From contig CAADGB010000518.1 of assembly GCA_900696455.1 (NCBI GenBank), positions 1 to 37,876 of the forward strand: 37,876 nucleotides of DNA. The letters are read 5' to 3'. Position 1 is the stretch's first letter. Every line of letters starts with the position of its first letter. Positions 9,071-19,466 of the stretch are shown here, piece by piece. This stretch comes from an uncultured delta proteobacterium. Lineage in GTDB: Bacteria; Myxococcota_A; Polyangia; Haliangiales; Haliangiaceae. The position numbers were made by a program, and so were the translations under genes. Under the pieces are notes generated by a model. The model saw only the letters and a program-made list of their open reading frames with translations. It was not told the DNA's origin and made no database searches.

Positions 9071-10690
9071 ATGGCCGCGATCGACTCCCTGCTCCGCGTG
9101 ATGGCGCTGCGCGACGCCGAGGCCATGACCGTGACCACCGGGCAGGTGCCGTCGCTGCGACGGGCCGGCAACGCCGAGCCCATGGCGATGCCGGCGATGG
9201 AGCCGGCGCTGGTCGCCGGGTTCGTCGACGAGATCGTCCCGGTCGACGGGCGGGCGGCGCTCGAGGAGCGGCGCTCGGGAGAGTACGTCTATCGCACCAG
9301 CGGCGGCGAGACCGTCGCGGTGCTGGTCGAGCTGATCGGCGCGGGCCACCGCCTGGTGGTCCGACGCCCGGGGCGAGGCGCGGCGGCACCCGCGCCTCGC
9401 TCCCCGGGACGCGGGGCGGGTTCGGGTTCGGGTTCGGCCTCGGGTTCGGGTTCGGGTTCGGGTTCGGGTTCGGCCTCGGGTTCGGGTTCGGGTTCGGGTT
9501 CGGGTTCGGCCTCGGGTTCGGCCTCGGGTTCGGGCTCGGTCTCGGCCTCGGGTTCGGGCTCGGCCTCGGGTTCGGGTTCGGGTTCGGGCTCGGCCTCGGT
9601 CTCGGATTCGGTCTCGACCTCGGCCGTGGCGGCGGTCCCCGCGTCGATCCTCGCGCTCCTCGCCGAGGCCGCGGCGCGCCGCGCGTCGGACCTCCTGCTG
9701 TCGCAGGACCTGCCGCCGCGCCTGCGCGTCGACGGCGAGGTGACGATCCTCGAGGCGCCGGCGACCGGCGAGGACGAGCTGGCGGCGCTGCTGGCCGCGG
9801 TCGGCGCGCCGCTGGCGCCCGAGGGCGCGGGCCCGGGCAGCGTCGACTTCGGCGCCACCCTCGACGGTCAGCGCGTCCGCGGACACGGCTTCCGCCACGA
9901 GCGCGGGCTGGGCGTGGCGCTGCGCCTCATCCGGGCCGACGTCCCCACCGTCGAGCGCCTGGGGCTGCCGGCGGATCTCGTCGAGCTGGTGGCGCTGCGC
10001 TCGGGCCTGGTGCTCGTCGCGGGCCCCACCGGCGCCGGCAAGTCGACCACCCTGGCCGCGCTGGTCGCGCACCTCAACCGCACCCGGGCCGCGCACGTGG
10101 TCACGCTCGAGGATCCGATCGAGTACCAGCACCACCCCGACCGCTGCCTCGTCCACCAGCGCGAGATCGGGGTGCACGCGCCGGGCTTCGCCGACGGCCT
10201 GCGCGCGGCGCTGCGCCAGGCGCCCGACGTCATCGTCGTCGGCGAGCTGCGCGATCGCGAGACCATCGGCGTGGCGCTGTCGGCGGCGGAGACCGGCCAC
10301 CTCGTGCTCGGCACCGTCCACGCTCCCGGCGCCGCGGTCGCGATCGATCGCCTGATCGACGCCTTCCCCGAGCACCAGCAACGCCAGGCCCGCACCCAGC
10401 TCGCCGCGGTCCTGCGCGTCGTGGTCACCCAGCACCTCCTTCCGACCCGCCGCGGCGGGCGCGCGGTCGCCGTCGAGCGGGTGCCGGTGACGCCGGCGGT
10501 GGCCACGCTCATCCGCAAGAACGAGCTGCAGATGCTGGGCACGCACATCCAGACCGGGCGCGACGCCGGCATGATCCCGCTCGAGCGCAGCCTGGCGCGT
10601 CTGGTCCGCGCCCGCGACGTCGATCCCGCGGTCGCGCGCGCCGTCGCCGCCGACCTCGACTTCTTCGAGTACGTCACCCGCACGGGGTGA
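9071..10690 (+). CDS. PilT-family ATPase with duplicated N-domain and Gly-Ser repeat linker
   Basis: A 539-residue secretion/retraction-type ATPase related to PilT, the motor that retracts type IV pili. Residues about 190-300 form a PilT N-domain ([20 protein letters not shown]). The ATPase core has Walker [11 protein letters not shown] (318-327), Asp box [10 protein letters not shown], Walker [11 protein letters not shown] and His box [10 protein letters not shown]. Unusually, a second, degenerate N-domain-like region precedes it (1-105, [21 protein letters not shown]...), and the two are joined by about 70 residues of (Gly-Ser/Ala-Ser) repeats (114-182). I chose ATG 9071, where similarity begins; the frame is open further upstream. 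No pilin genes are nearby. The following gene overlaps as GTGA (10687-10690) if its first start is used. ATPase activity is well supported; the partner machine is unknown. Confidence 0.88.
   Translation: MAAIDSLLRVMALRDAEAMTVTTGQVPSLRRAGNAEPMAMPAMEPALVAGFVDEIVPVDGRAALEERRSGEYVYRTSGGETVAVLVELIGAGHRLVVRRPGRGAAAPAPRSPGRGAGSGSGSASGSGSGSGSGSASGSGSGSGSGSASGSASGSGSVSASGSGSASGSGSGSGSASVSDSVSTSAVAAVPASILALLAEAAARRASDLLLSQDLPPRLRVDGEVTILEAPATGEDELAALLAAVGAPLAPEGAGPGSVDFGATLDGQRVRGHGFRHERGLGVALRLIRADVPTVERLGLPADLVELVALRSGLVLVAGPTGAGKSTTLAALVAHLNRTRAAHVVTLEDPIEYQHHPDRCLVHQREIGVHAPGFADGLRAALRQAPDVIVVGELRDRETIGVALSAAETGHLVLGTVHAPGAAVAIDRLIDAFPEHQQRQARTQLAAVLRVVVTQHLLPTRRGGRAVAVERVPVTPAVATLIRKNELQMLGTHIQTGRDAGMIPLERSLARLVRARDVDPAVARAVAADLDFFEYVTRTG
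9418..9619 (+). repeat. Hexamer tract encoding Gly-Ser linker
   Basis: About 200 bp built from GGTTCG with GCCTCG and GTCTCG variants, giving alternating Gly-Ser and Ala-Ser in the PilT-like protein. A higher-order unit of about 24 bp is visible. Because the unit is six bases, gain or loss of copies keeps the frame. The tract is open in several frames (Gly-Phe on the same strand, Glu-Pro on the other). Confidence 0.9.
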
Positions 10691-12066
10691 CGCTCGACCC
10701 GCCGGCGGACGGTGGTAGGCTCCCCTCCGTCAGCGTGACCCACACTCTCGAGGCGAGGGCGACGAGCCTGGCGCTGCGTCCGGTGGTCGAGGAGCTGCGC
10801 GCGCGACCGGTGATGCACGTCACCGAGATCGTCGCCGCGCTGCTCCGCGTCTGTCGGGCCCACGCGGCGTACATCGATCTGACCAAGACCGAGCCGGCGG
10901 TCCACCGCCCGCTGCTCGCGCTCGACGCCCGCCTGCGCGCCCGCTTCGCCGGCTGGCGCCGCCCGCGCTGGCCGGCGGCGCAGCTCGTCGAGCTGGCCGG
11001 CGTGCTCGAGCGCGCGATCGCCGACGCGCCGGCGCCGCTGTGCGCGTGGCAGGCGGCGCGCTGGCTGGAGCGGCGCTCGGCGCGCCACCTGGTCGGCTAC
11101 TTCGCCGGCGTCGATCGCCGGGTCGCGGCCGGCGAGCCGTGGCCGATCGTCGAGTCGCCGGCGCACTGCTACGACCTGCCCACCGGCAACCCGGCGGCCC
11201 GCGGCCGCGCCGCCGATCGCGGCGAGTGGCTGACCCTGGTCCCCGACGACACCGCCGGCGTCGACGTCCACCTGCGCTGGTGCGGGCCGTGGCTGCCGCG
11301 GGTGCGCCGCGGGCTGCGCATCGCCGTCGCGGTGCTGGCGCGCGCCAGCGACGACTTCGCGATCGATCGGCTCGAGCCCGACGCCGCACCGCGCTTCTAC
11401 AACGTCCGGCCGCGCGCGCCCGACTACCGCGCTCGCCTCGAGGCCGTGATCGCCCACGCGGTCGCCGCCCGCGCCGACCTCCTGGTGCTGCCCGAGCTGG
11501 CGCTCACCGACGAGCTGCACGCCGCGTTCGTCGCCGATCCGCGGGTGGCCGCGCTGCCGCTGGTGGTCGCCGGCTCGCGCCACGTCGGCGCCACCGGGCC
11601 GCGCCCCGGGCAGAACCTGAGCACCGTGCTGGCGCGCGGCCGCGTCCTCGCCGAGCACGCCAAGATGTCGGACTTCGCGTTCGACGACGGCGACGTCCGC
11701 CGCCACGAGCACATCCGCCCCGGGACCACCATGCACGTGCTCCTGGGCGAGCGGGCGTCGCTGCTGGTCCTCGTCTGCAAGGACGCCCTGCGCGAGGACC
11801 GGCAGGTGCTGGTGGGGCGACTGGCGCCCCGGCTCCTGGTCATCCCGGCGATGTCCCCCGAATGCGCTGATTTCCTGTCCTTCGCCGACCGGATGGCGCG
11901 GAATCCGCAGGCCCTGACCGTGGTGGCGAACATCGGCGATCCGAGCGTGGTCATCGGCCGGCCAGCTCGGGAATCTCCTGTGATCGTGAGGAACAAGCAG
12001 GTCGGAACCTGCTACGTGTACGTCGTCGGAGCGGCTCCGGATGGCGCCAATCCGGAGCCGGGGTAG
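10687..12066 (+). CDS. Carbon-nitrogen hydrolase (nitrilase superfamily) with unknown N-terminal domain
   Basis: A 459-residue protein. The C-terminal half is a nitrilase-superfamily fold with its Glu-Lys-Cys triad: Glu270 in LLVLPELALTDEL, Lys326 in EHAKMSDF and Cys364 in LVLVCKDAL. These enzymes hydrolyse or transfer amide/nitrile groups through a cysteine thioester. Residues 1-230 form a separate Arg/Ala-rich, helical domain that I do not recognise, with a Trp/Cys-containing stretch (LRWCGPWLPRVRRG). It begins with GTG at 10687, overlapping the PilT stop as GTGA; an alternative GTG at 10735 follows a TAGGCT element (10716-10721) and would remove 16 residues. No signal peptide is seen. Substrate unknown. 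The genes after it (regulator and phosphoribosyltransferase) suggest nucleotide-related chemistry, but that is a guess. Confidence 0.82.
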   Translation: MTLDPPADGGRLPSVSVTHTLEARATSLALRPVVEELRARPVMHVTEIVAALLRVCRAHAAYIDLTKTEPAVHRPLLALDARLRARFAGWRRPRWPAAQLVELAGVLERAIADAPAPLCAWQAARWLERRSARHLVGYFAGVDRRVAAGEPWPIVESPAHCYDLPTGNPAARGRAADRGEWLTLVPDDTAGVDVHLRWCGPWLPRVRRGLRIAVAVLARASDDFAIDRLEPDAAPRFYNVRPRAPDYRARLEAVIAHAVAARADLLVLPELALTDELHAAFVADPRVAALPLVVAGSRHVGATGPRPGQNLSTVLARGRVLAEHAKMSDFAFDDGDVRRHEHIRPGTTMHVLLGERASLLVLVCKDALREDRQVLVGRLAPRLLVIPAMSPECADFLSFADRMARNPQALTVVANIGDPSVVIGRPARESPVIVRNKQVGTCYVYVVGAAPDGANPEPG

Positions 12067-12095
12067 GTGCATGGCAACCATATCGGAATTATGTT

Positions 12096-12113
12096 GTTGA
12101 CGGTAACGTAAAC
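12096..12113. promoter_or_regulatory. Inverted repeat in AT-rich region before the winged-helix gene
   Basis: GTTGACG-GTAA-CGTAAAC pairs at six of seven positions, inside an AT-rich patch (12081-12115) that stands out in this GC-rich window. It lies 79 bases before the ATG at 12193, a good place for an operator used by the winged-helix protein itself. GGAATT (12085-12090) followed by CGTAAA (12107-12112) could be an ECF-type promoter; weak. Confidence 0.4.
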
Positions 12114-12117
12114 TACT

Positions 12118-12130
12118 GGCCAGACTGGCC
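12118..12130. promoter_or_regulatory. Palindrome GGCCA-GAC-TGGCC
   Basis: A perfect 5-3-5 inverted repeat five bases after the previous one and 62 bases before the ATG at 12193. It shares the GCCA-N3-TGGC core of the sites at 8977 and 26229. Confidence 0.4.
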
Positions 12131-12192
12131 CAGAACCACCCGTCACCTCGTCTCGTCAGACCGGTCCTCGCGACCGCCGAAAGGGGGCTCCC

Positions 12193-13383
12193 ATGGAGCG
12201 CGCGAACGCCCCGGACACGCTCAGCACGCCGGCCGCACCGACCACGTCGGCCGCGCCGGACGCGATCGGGCAGGTGCTCGAGCTCCTCGATGCCGGTCGC
12301 GAGGAGGACCTCGCCGAGGCGGCGTGGGTGCTCGGTGGCGAGCTGGCGAGCCGGCGGCACGACACGGTGAGCGCGGCGCGCCGGCACCTGGTGGCGGCGA
12401 CCGGCGACCCCGCCACGTCCCCCTTCGTACGCGGCTACGCCCTGGCCCTCGAGCAGCTCGCCAGCGGCCACGCCGCCGCCGAGCCCGACGTGGACGAGGT
12501 CGCGCCGCTGGCGCGCGCGGTCCACCTGCGCGCCGGCTGGCGCAAGGTGCTCGAGACCCTGGTCGCCGGGCCGGTGCGGCCGAGCGAGATCGCGGCGGCG
12601 GCGGGGCTGTCGCGCGGCCGCGTCAGCCACGTCCTGGCGGCGACCGAGCGCGCCGGCCTGGTCGAGCGGACCCGGGCCGAGGGCGACGGTCGTGAGCGGT
12701 GGGCGGGGCTGACGCCGCTGGGCGGGGTGGTGGTCGGCGAGCTCGATCACGCCCGCGCCGGGGTGGCGGTGGATCTCGACGCCGCGGTGGTGGCCACCAC
12801 GTACATGCTGGCCAAGCTCCTGGCCCGCGGTCGAGCGTCGCGGAGCGCGCTCGAGGACGCGCTGGCCGAGCACCTGGAGCCGCCGGCGGTGGCGCGCGTC
12901 GCCGACACCGCGCTGCGCGCCGCGCGTCACGCCGGGCTGGCGCTGGTCACCGGCGACCAGGCAGTCACGCTCGCCGAGCTGTACCTGCGCGACGTCCTCG
13001 GCGACGCGCTCGAGCACGCCCTCGACCCCGAGGGCCCGGCGGTGCCGGTCATCGACCTGGCGCGGGCGCGGGCGCCGCGCGGCGGCCTGGTGGTGGTGCG
13101 CTCCGAGTCGTACCGGCAGCGCTGGGACATCGCGATCGCTCGCCGCCGCCTCGACGAGCTGCGGCTCCTCGCGTCGGCCGACTGGCTGACCGGCGAGGCC
13201 GATCGCATCGTCGGTCACGACCGCCCGTTCGTGCTGGTGTACGACAGCCCGCCGCTGGCGCGCGCGGAGCGCAGCAGCGACTCGCCGGCGCGCGCGCTGA
13301 TGGGGCGGGCCGAGGACGTGTTCTGCTACAGCGTGCGCGGCACCGAGCTCCCCGAGGGCGTGCAGGCGCTCGAGGTCGCCTGA
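12193..13383 (+). CDS. Winged-helix (MarR/ArsR-like) protein with unknown C-terminal domain
   Basis: A 396-residue putative regulator. Residues about 114-175 form a winged helix: VLETLVAGPVRPSEIAAAAG, recognition helix SRGRVSHVLAATERAGLVER, and wing RAEGDGRERWAGLTPLG. N-terminal to it is a helical region of about 110 residues (VLELLDAGREEDLAEAAWVL), and C-terminal are a helical domain and a final alpha/beta part (GGLVVVRSESYRQRWDIA, RPFVLVYDSPPLA). I do not recognise the flanking domains. A clear ribosome site (GAAAGGGGG) precedes the ATG, unlike many genes here. The stop overlaps the start of the phosphoribosyltransferase gene by one base (TGATG), so they are coupled. DNA binding is likely; the long C-terminus suggests ligand sensing or catalysis. 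Confidence 0.75.
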   Translation: MERANAPDTLSTPAAPTTSAAPDAIGQVLELLDAGREEDLAEAAWVLGGELASRRHDTVSAARRHLVAATGDPATSPFVRGYALALEQLASGHAAAEPDVDEVAPLARAVHLRAGWRKVLETLVAGPVRPSEIAAAAGLSRGRVSHVLAATERAGLVERTRAEGDGRERWAGLTPLGGVVVGELDHARAGVAVDLDAAVVATTYMLAKLLARGRASRSALEDALAEHLEPPAVARVADTALRAARHAGLALVTGDQAVTLAELYLRDVLGDALEHALDPEGPAVPVIDLARARAPRGGLVVVRSESYRQRWDIAIARRRLDELRLLASADWLTGEADRIVGHDRPFVLVYDSPPLARAERSSDSPARALMGRAEDVFCYSVRGTELPEGVQALEVA

Positions 13384-14060
13384 TGCGTTCCGAGCCCACG
13401 GGGCCGCGGGTCGCCACCGCCCTTGAGATCCGCGACGTCGTCGTGATCCAGCCCCGCCCCGGCCTCCCCGCCCTCATCGAGGACGCGCTCACCCGCTCGG
13501 GCGCGCTCCTGCGCGGGCACTTCGGCCTCCAGGTCGGCAAGCACACCGAGTACTTCATCCGCTTCCGCGCCCTGGCCCGCGACGAGGCGGTGCTCGCCGC
13601 CATCGCCGGCCACCTGCTGGCGACCGTCAGCATCCCCGCCGGCGCGACCGTGCTGGTGGCGGAGTCGGCCGGCTACTTCCTGGGCGAGGCCCTCCGCGCC
13701 CGCTCCGGCGCCGCCCTGGCCGTCGCCCGCACCGACGTCGAGCGGCGTCCGGCCCGCTCGCTCCTGCACGGCGCCATCGCGCCCGGCGCGCCGGTCGTGG
13801 TGGTCAACGACGTCGTCACCACCGGCGCCTCCCTCGAGCCCCTCCTCGACCTCGCCGCCGACGCCGGCGCCACCGTCACCGCCGCCCTCGTCTTCGGCGC
13901 CCTCGACGGCACCGGCTTCCGCGCCATGCTCAACCGCCGTCGCCTCGCCGGCGACCACCTCCTCGAGGCCAGTCCCGCCTGGCCCATCACCGACCCCTCC
14001 CGCTGCGCCGCCTGCGCCGCCGGCTCCCCCCCCCTCCTCCCCGCCGCCGAGCTCAACTAA
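13383..14060 (+). CDS. Type I phosphoribosyltransferase-like protein
   Basis: A 225-residue protein with the PRPP-binding signature VVVVNDVVTTGASLEPLL (about 138-155), the acidic pair/Thr-Thr-Gly loop of type I phosphoribosyltransferases. The earlier parts (EDALTRSGALLRGHFGLQVG, HTEYFIRF) resemble orotate phosphoribosyltransferase, where similar segments shape the base site. The last 25 residues hold a Cys-x-x-Cys pair (RCAACAAG) outside the core, perhaps a metal or redox site. It is coupled to the winged-helix gene, so it is probably not the housekeeping pyrE, which normally sits with pyrimidine genes. Family assignment is firm; base specificity is unknown. Confidence 0.8.
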   Translation: MRSEPTGPRVATALEIRDVVVIQPRPGLPALIEDALTRSGALLRGHFGLQVGKHTEYFIRFRALARDEAVLAAIAGHLLATVSIPAGATVLVAESAGYFLGEALRARSGAALAVARTDVERRPARSLLHGAIAPGAPVVVVNDVVTTGASLEPLLDLAADAGATVTAALVFGALDGTGFRAMLNRRRLAGDHLLEASPAWPITDPSRCAACAAGSPPLLPAAELN

Positions 14061-14179
14061 CTTCAAGCACTTCCGCGCCGGGGACAGGATCGTGGGTCGC
14101 AACAATCTGAAAACACGGACGATTTCGGACCCGTTGCGTTTCGGTCTCCTGCCTATTCAACAGGCTGAAATGCTTGAAG
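14061..14179. repeat. Imperfect 13-bp inverted repeat
   Basis: CTTCAAGCACTTC (14061-14073) and GAAATGCTTGAAG (14167-14179) are inverted copies with one mismatch. They sit in the AT-richer island after the phosphoribosyltransferase gene and partly overlap the putative element at 14080-14305. Confidence 0.45.
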
Positions 14180-14305
14180 AAATGGGCAGATCCAGGGGCA
14201 GATCTCGATGTCGATGCGCCATGTCTCCGACGAGGGCCCGTCGAGACACAGTGGCTCCCGAAACCGTTGTGATCACCAGCGGTTGAGACCCCGGATCCTG
14301 TCCCC
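14080..14305. mobile_element. MITE-like 226-bp island with 12-bp inverted termini
   Basis: GGGGACAGGATC (14080-14091) and its exact reverse complement GATCCTGTCCCC (14294-14305) bound an AT-richer segment with no gene. The inside carries a strong hairpin (14222-14248). From memory, GGGGACAG/CTGTCCCC-type ends are often found around REP/Y1-transposase repeats, but no transposase is present here. A direct repeat AGCGGTTGA occurs at 14279-14287 and 14308-14316, the second copy being the last codons of the lipoprotein gene. A non-autonomous element or a REP-like sequence is an inference. Confidence 0.4.
14222..14248. other. Hairpin inside the MITE-like island
   Basis: TGTCTC (14222-14227) pairs with GAGACA (14243-14248), and GACG with CGTC inside it, leaving a bulged C and a six-base loop. 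Such structures are typical of REP-like or terminator elements. Confidence 0.45.
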
Positions 14306-15292
14306 TCAGCGGTTGATGGTCTTCATGGACATGGTGCCCTTCACGGGCATGCCCATCTGGCCGTCGACGGTGCCAGTGCCGCCGACCTCGAGGAGGCGGC
14401 CGGTGGCGACGTCGACGCGGGCGGCGCCGGCGAGGGTCATGGTCATGGTGCCCTTGTCGTCGCCGGCGAGCATGGTCATCTCCATGTCGAAGGTGGCGAC
14501 CCCGCCGTCGACGCCCTTGAGGGTGAAGGCCATGGCCTGGAGCGACTGCTTGTCGGTCTTGTCCGGGTTGCGGGCGTTGATCTTGGCGAGGTCGTCGGCG
14601 GTGAAGACGACCCGCGCGCCAGGCTTCCAGGTCTTGCTGGCGATGACCTCGTCCATCACGTCGGGGGTGCCCACGTTCTTCGCCTCGTCGAGGATCTCGG
14701 CCAGCTCGTCGGGCGGCGGGGTCGCGCCGTCCGCGGTGGTGGCCTGCAGCTTGCCTCCCTCGCGCCAGACGATGTAGCTCTTGCCGACCAGCGGCGAGAC
14801 CTTGTCGCGCGACTTGCCGCCCATCGTCTGCGTCTCCTTGTGGACCGGGAACGCGTAGCGGGCCTTGGTGATGATCGTCCCGTCGAGGGCCAGCACCTCG
14901 CGGCTCTCCTCGGTCGACTTCGCCATGTCCATCTCCATCGTCTTGCCGGGCGCGGCCTCGATGGTGAGCTTCATGGTCATCTCGTCGAGCTTGGTCAGCT
15001 TGTCGCCGACCTTGGGCGTGTGCAGGGGCAGCTTGAGCCCGTCGCCGGCGGCGGCCGCCGCCGCGCCCGGATCGGCGCCGCTGGCGCCGGAGGCCGTGCC
15101 CGGGCCGGCCGCGGCGCCGGACGCCGCGGCCGATCCCGAGGCGGCGGCAGCGCCCGAGGCGGTGGCCGCGCCCGACGCGCCGCCGGCGCCAGCCTCCTCC
15201 TTCTTCTTGCAGCCGGTGAGGGCCAGGGCCAGGGCCGCGGTGAGCACCGCGGTACGGAACGGACGGAACGCGCAGGGGTGGGCGAGCTTCAT
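14306..15292 (-). CDS. Lipoprotein with Ala/Ser/Gly linker
   Basis: A 328-residue lipoprotein. The signal peptide ends in LALALTGC (Cys28, good lipobox), followed by KKKEE and an Ala/Ser/Gly-rich linker to about residue 85. The folded part is rich in Met, Thr and Lys with strand-like repeats ([54 protein letters not shown]), suggesting a beta-sandwich or barrel fold outside the cytoplasm. Similar Met-rich lipoproteins are common in myxobacteria and lack known function. The start is set by TACAAC eight bases upstream. The stop borders the inverted-terminus island. Confidence 0.85.
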   Translation of the reverse strand: MKLAHPCAFRPFRTAVLTAALALALTGCKKKEEAGAGGASGAATASGAAAASGSAAASGAAAGPGTASGASGADPGAAAAAAGDGLKLPLHTPKVGDKLTKLDEMTMKLTIEAAPGKTMEMDMAKSTEESREVLALDGTIITKARYAFPVHKETQTMGGKSRDKVSPLVGKSYIVWREGGKLQATTADGATPPPDELAEILDEAKNVGTPDVMDEVIASKTWKPGARVVFTADDLAKINARNPDKTDKQSLQAMAFTLKGVDGGVATFDMEMTMLAGDDKGTMTMTLAGAARVDVATGRLLEVGGTGTVDGQMGMPVKGTMSMKTINR

Positions 15293-15300
15293 GTGTTCCG

Positions 15301-15306
15301 GTTGTA
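15301..15306 (-). promoter_or_regulatory. -10 element of the lipoprotein gene
   Basis: On the minus strand TACAAC ends eight bases before the ATG at 15292. TCGACC lies 19 bp further upstream as a weak -35. No ribosome site is present. Confidence 0.5.
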
Positions 15307-15322
15307 CACCCGCGGGTCGCCG

Positions 15323-16792
<1,470 letters not shown>

Positions 16793-16808
16793 GAGGCGGT
16801 GCGCGGTC

Positions 16809-16814
16809 AGCATA
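16809..16814 (-). promoter_or_regulatory. -10 element of the GAF activator gene
   Basis: Minus-strand TATGCT lies 16 bases before the ATG at 16792 and argues against the in-frame ATG that overlaps it. The leader would be about nine bases. Confidence 0.35.
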
Positions 16815-16840
16815 CCCGCTCTGGTCCCGGCGCGCCGGCC

Positions 16841-17710
<870 letters not shown>

Positions 17711-17754
17711 GAGTGCCCCCTTGGACCGCGCCAGACGGCGGCGCGTGGCCAGGG

Positions 17755-17907
17755 TCACTGCAGCCGCGATGCCAGCCGGCGCGCCCACCGTCCCGGGCAC
17801 TTCCCGGCGCGGGGCGGCCCCGGCGCTGCTCCGTCGCGCAGCAGGTGCTCCACGCTGGCGCAACGTCCCGGGGCGATCGCCGCCCACGCGCCGTCGGGCG
17901 CCGTCAC
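17755..17907 (-). CDS. Possible small protein coupled to the flippase gene
   Basis: A 50-residue frame starting with GTG at 17907, overlapping the flippase stop as GTGA (17904-17907), the same arrangement used by other coupled pairs in the window. The sequence is basic with two Cys ([23 protein letters not shown]) and resembles no family that I know. It could be the end of a degraded gene or a chance frame in GC-rich DNA. The overlap is the only real support. Confidence 0.3.
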   Translation of the reverse strand: MTAPDGAWAAIAPGRCASVEHLLRDGAAPGPPRAGKCPGRWARRLASRLQ

Positions 17908-19373
17908 GCGCCGCGGCGCCGGCGGACCATGTCCCGCACCAGCCCCAGCAGGTCGCGCGCGGTGTCGCGGCACACCACGAGCGCCACCGCGACGTACACC
18001 ACCGCACCCACGGCGATCTCGGCCGCCAGTTGCACCGCCACCGCCATCTCGGCCGTGGCCAGGACCTCGCCCACGCCGAGCACCGCGGCCGCCATCGCCC
18101 CACACGCCACCAGCGGCCGCACGAAGCCGGCGATCAGCACGCGCGGCCGCGGGCCGTTCTGCAGGACCAGCCACACCCCGAGCACCGCGTTGAGGGCGAA
18201 CGCGAGGCCGACCGCGACGGCGGCGGCCTCGATGCCCCACGGCGCCAGGGCCGCGATGCCGCCGAGCAGCGTGACGATCTTGACGATCTCGAGGTACATG
18301 AGCGGCAGGTTGCGCTCCTGCGCCTGCAGGTACGACGACACCACCCAGCCGATGGGCCGGAAGACGCTGAGCGCGGCCAGGATCGTGAGCAGCGGCGCCA
18401 CGTCCTGCCACTCGTCGGAGAGGAGCAGGGCGATGAGCGGCTCCGCCACCGCGCCCAGTCCGACCGCGAGCGGGAAGACGATGAGCGACAGGAGCGCCGT
18501 CGCGCGCTCGAAGGCGCGGGGCCGTCGCTCGGGCTCCATGCTGGCGAGGGACGGCAAGAGCACCATGCCGATCTGCTCGCCGATGTGGGCGGCCGGGATG
18601 TCGGCCAGGTTGTAGCCGAGGTTGTAGAGACCGGTCGGGCGGGCGCCGAGCAGGCCGCGGATCACGACCTTGTCCCAGTAGCGCGAGCCCATGTGGAGGA
18701 TCGACTCGACGGCGAGCGGGGCGCCGAAGCGCAGCATGTGGTCGACGCGCGCCCACGACCACGGCACGGGCGTGCTCCACGACCGCACGCCGACCGCGGC
18801 CAGGATGATCACCGTGATCACCGAGTACTGGGCGACGTTGCCGTACGCCACCGACCACGCGCCGTGGCCGCGGGTGGCGAAGTAGACCGTGGTGACCGCG
18901 TACACCGCCTCGCCCACGACCTGGCTGAGGGCGATGGCGCGGAAGCGCATCCGCTGGACCAGCAGCTTCTCGGGCACCGCCGACAGGCGGCGGATGCCGA
19001 GCGCCAGCGCCAGCACGGGGATGTAGACCGTGATCTCGGGGACGCCGATCACGGACTCGAGCACGACCGAGGCCAGGGCGAGCAGCCCGAGCCCGATGCC
19101 GCCCAGCACCAGCGCGGCCACGGTGGCATGCCACACCACCTCGGCGCTCTCCTCGCCGCGCCCGCGCACGATCACGTACTGCCCGAAGCCCAGGGACGTC
19201 AGCCAGCCCATGGTCAGCACCAGCACCATCGCCGTGCCGACGTCGCCGACGGCGTCCGGGCTGAGGTAGCGGGTGATGATGAGCGTCCCGATCACCCCGA
19301 CGGCACGGCCGCCGATGCTGGACAGGATCGTCCACACCGCGCCGCGGGCCGCCTTGCCGGACAGGGAGGACAT
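17904..19373 (-). CDS. Wzx-like polysaccharide flippase (MOP superfamily)
   Basis: A 489-residue integral membrane protein with about 12-14 hydrophobic helices. The N-terminus [20 protein letters not shown] and the following [19 protein letters not shown] are the hallmark of oligosaccharide flippases, and [14 protein letters not shown] matches the middle of the family. These proteins move undecaprenyl-linked sugar units across the inner membrane for O-antigen, capsule or exopolysaccharide. I chose the ATG at 19373; the ATG at 19385 and 19412 are alternatives, none with a ribosome site. No glycosyltransferase or polymerase gene is adjacent, which is odd for Wzx, so the substrate cannot be told. 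A tiny coupled frame follows it. Confidence 0.87.
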   Translation of the reverse strand: MSSLSGKAARGAVWTILSSIGGRAVGVIGTLIITRYLSPDAVGDVGTAMVLVLTMGWLTSLGFGQYVIVRGRGEESAEVVWHATVAALVLGGIGLGLLALASVVLESVIGVPEITVYIPVLALALGIRRLSAVPEKLLVQRMRFRAIALSQVVGEAVYAVTTVYFATRGHGAWSVAYGNVAQYSVITVIILAAVGVRSWSTPVPWSWARVDHMLRFGAPLAVESILHMGSRYWDKVVIRGLLGARPTGLYNLGYNLADIPAAHIGEQIGMVLLPSLASMEPERRPRAFERATALLSLIVFPLAVGLGAVAEPLIALLLSDEWQDVAPLLTILAALSVFRPIGWVVSSYLQAQERNLPLMYLEIVKIVTLLGGIAALAPWGIEAAAVAVGLAFALNAVLGVWLVLQNGPRPRVLIAGFVRPLVACGAMAAAVLGVGEVLATAEMAVAVQLAAEIAVGAVVYVAVALVVCRDTARDLLGLVRDMVRRRRGA

Positions 19374-19466
19374 CGAGCCCGGCATCTTTGGGCAGCCGGG
19401 GCGCCGACGCAAGCCGGGCCGCCGCGATGCGGACGCGGCGGGCGCCGGTCGGCGCCTCGGTTCGGC

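Noticed and set aside
9289-9858. Glu-Pro repeat protein on the minus strand
   Set aside because: It is the complement of the Gly-Ser tract in the PilT-like gene, whose flanks on both sides are clearly coding on the plus strand.
9868-13218. 1116-codon minus-strand frame across PilT, nitrilase and winged-helix genes
   Set aside because: It lacks any domain, while the plus strand has three families with intact catalytic motifs.
13383-14060. Housekeeping pyrE
   Set aside because: The PRPP motif fits, but the gene is coupled to a regulator, away from pyrimidine genes, and has an added cysteine tail, so the symbol is not given.
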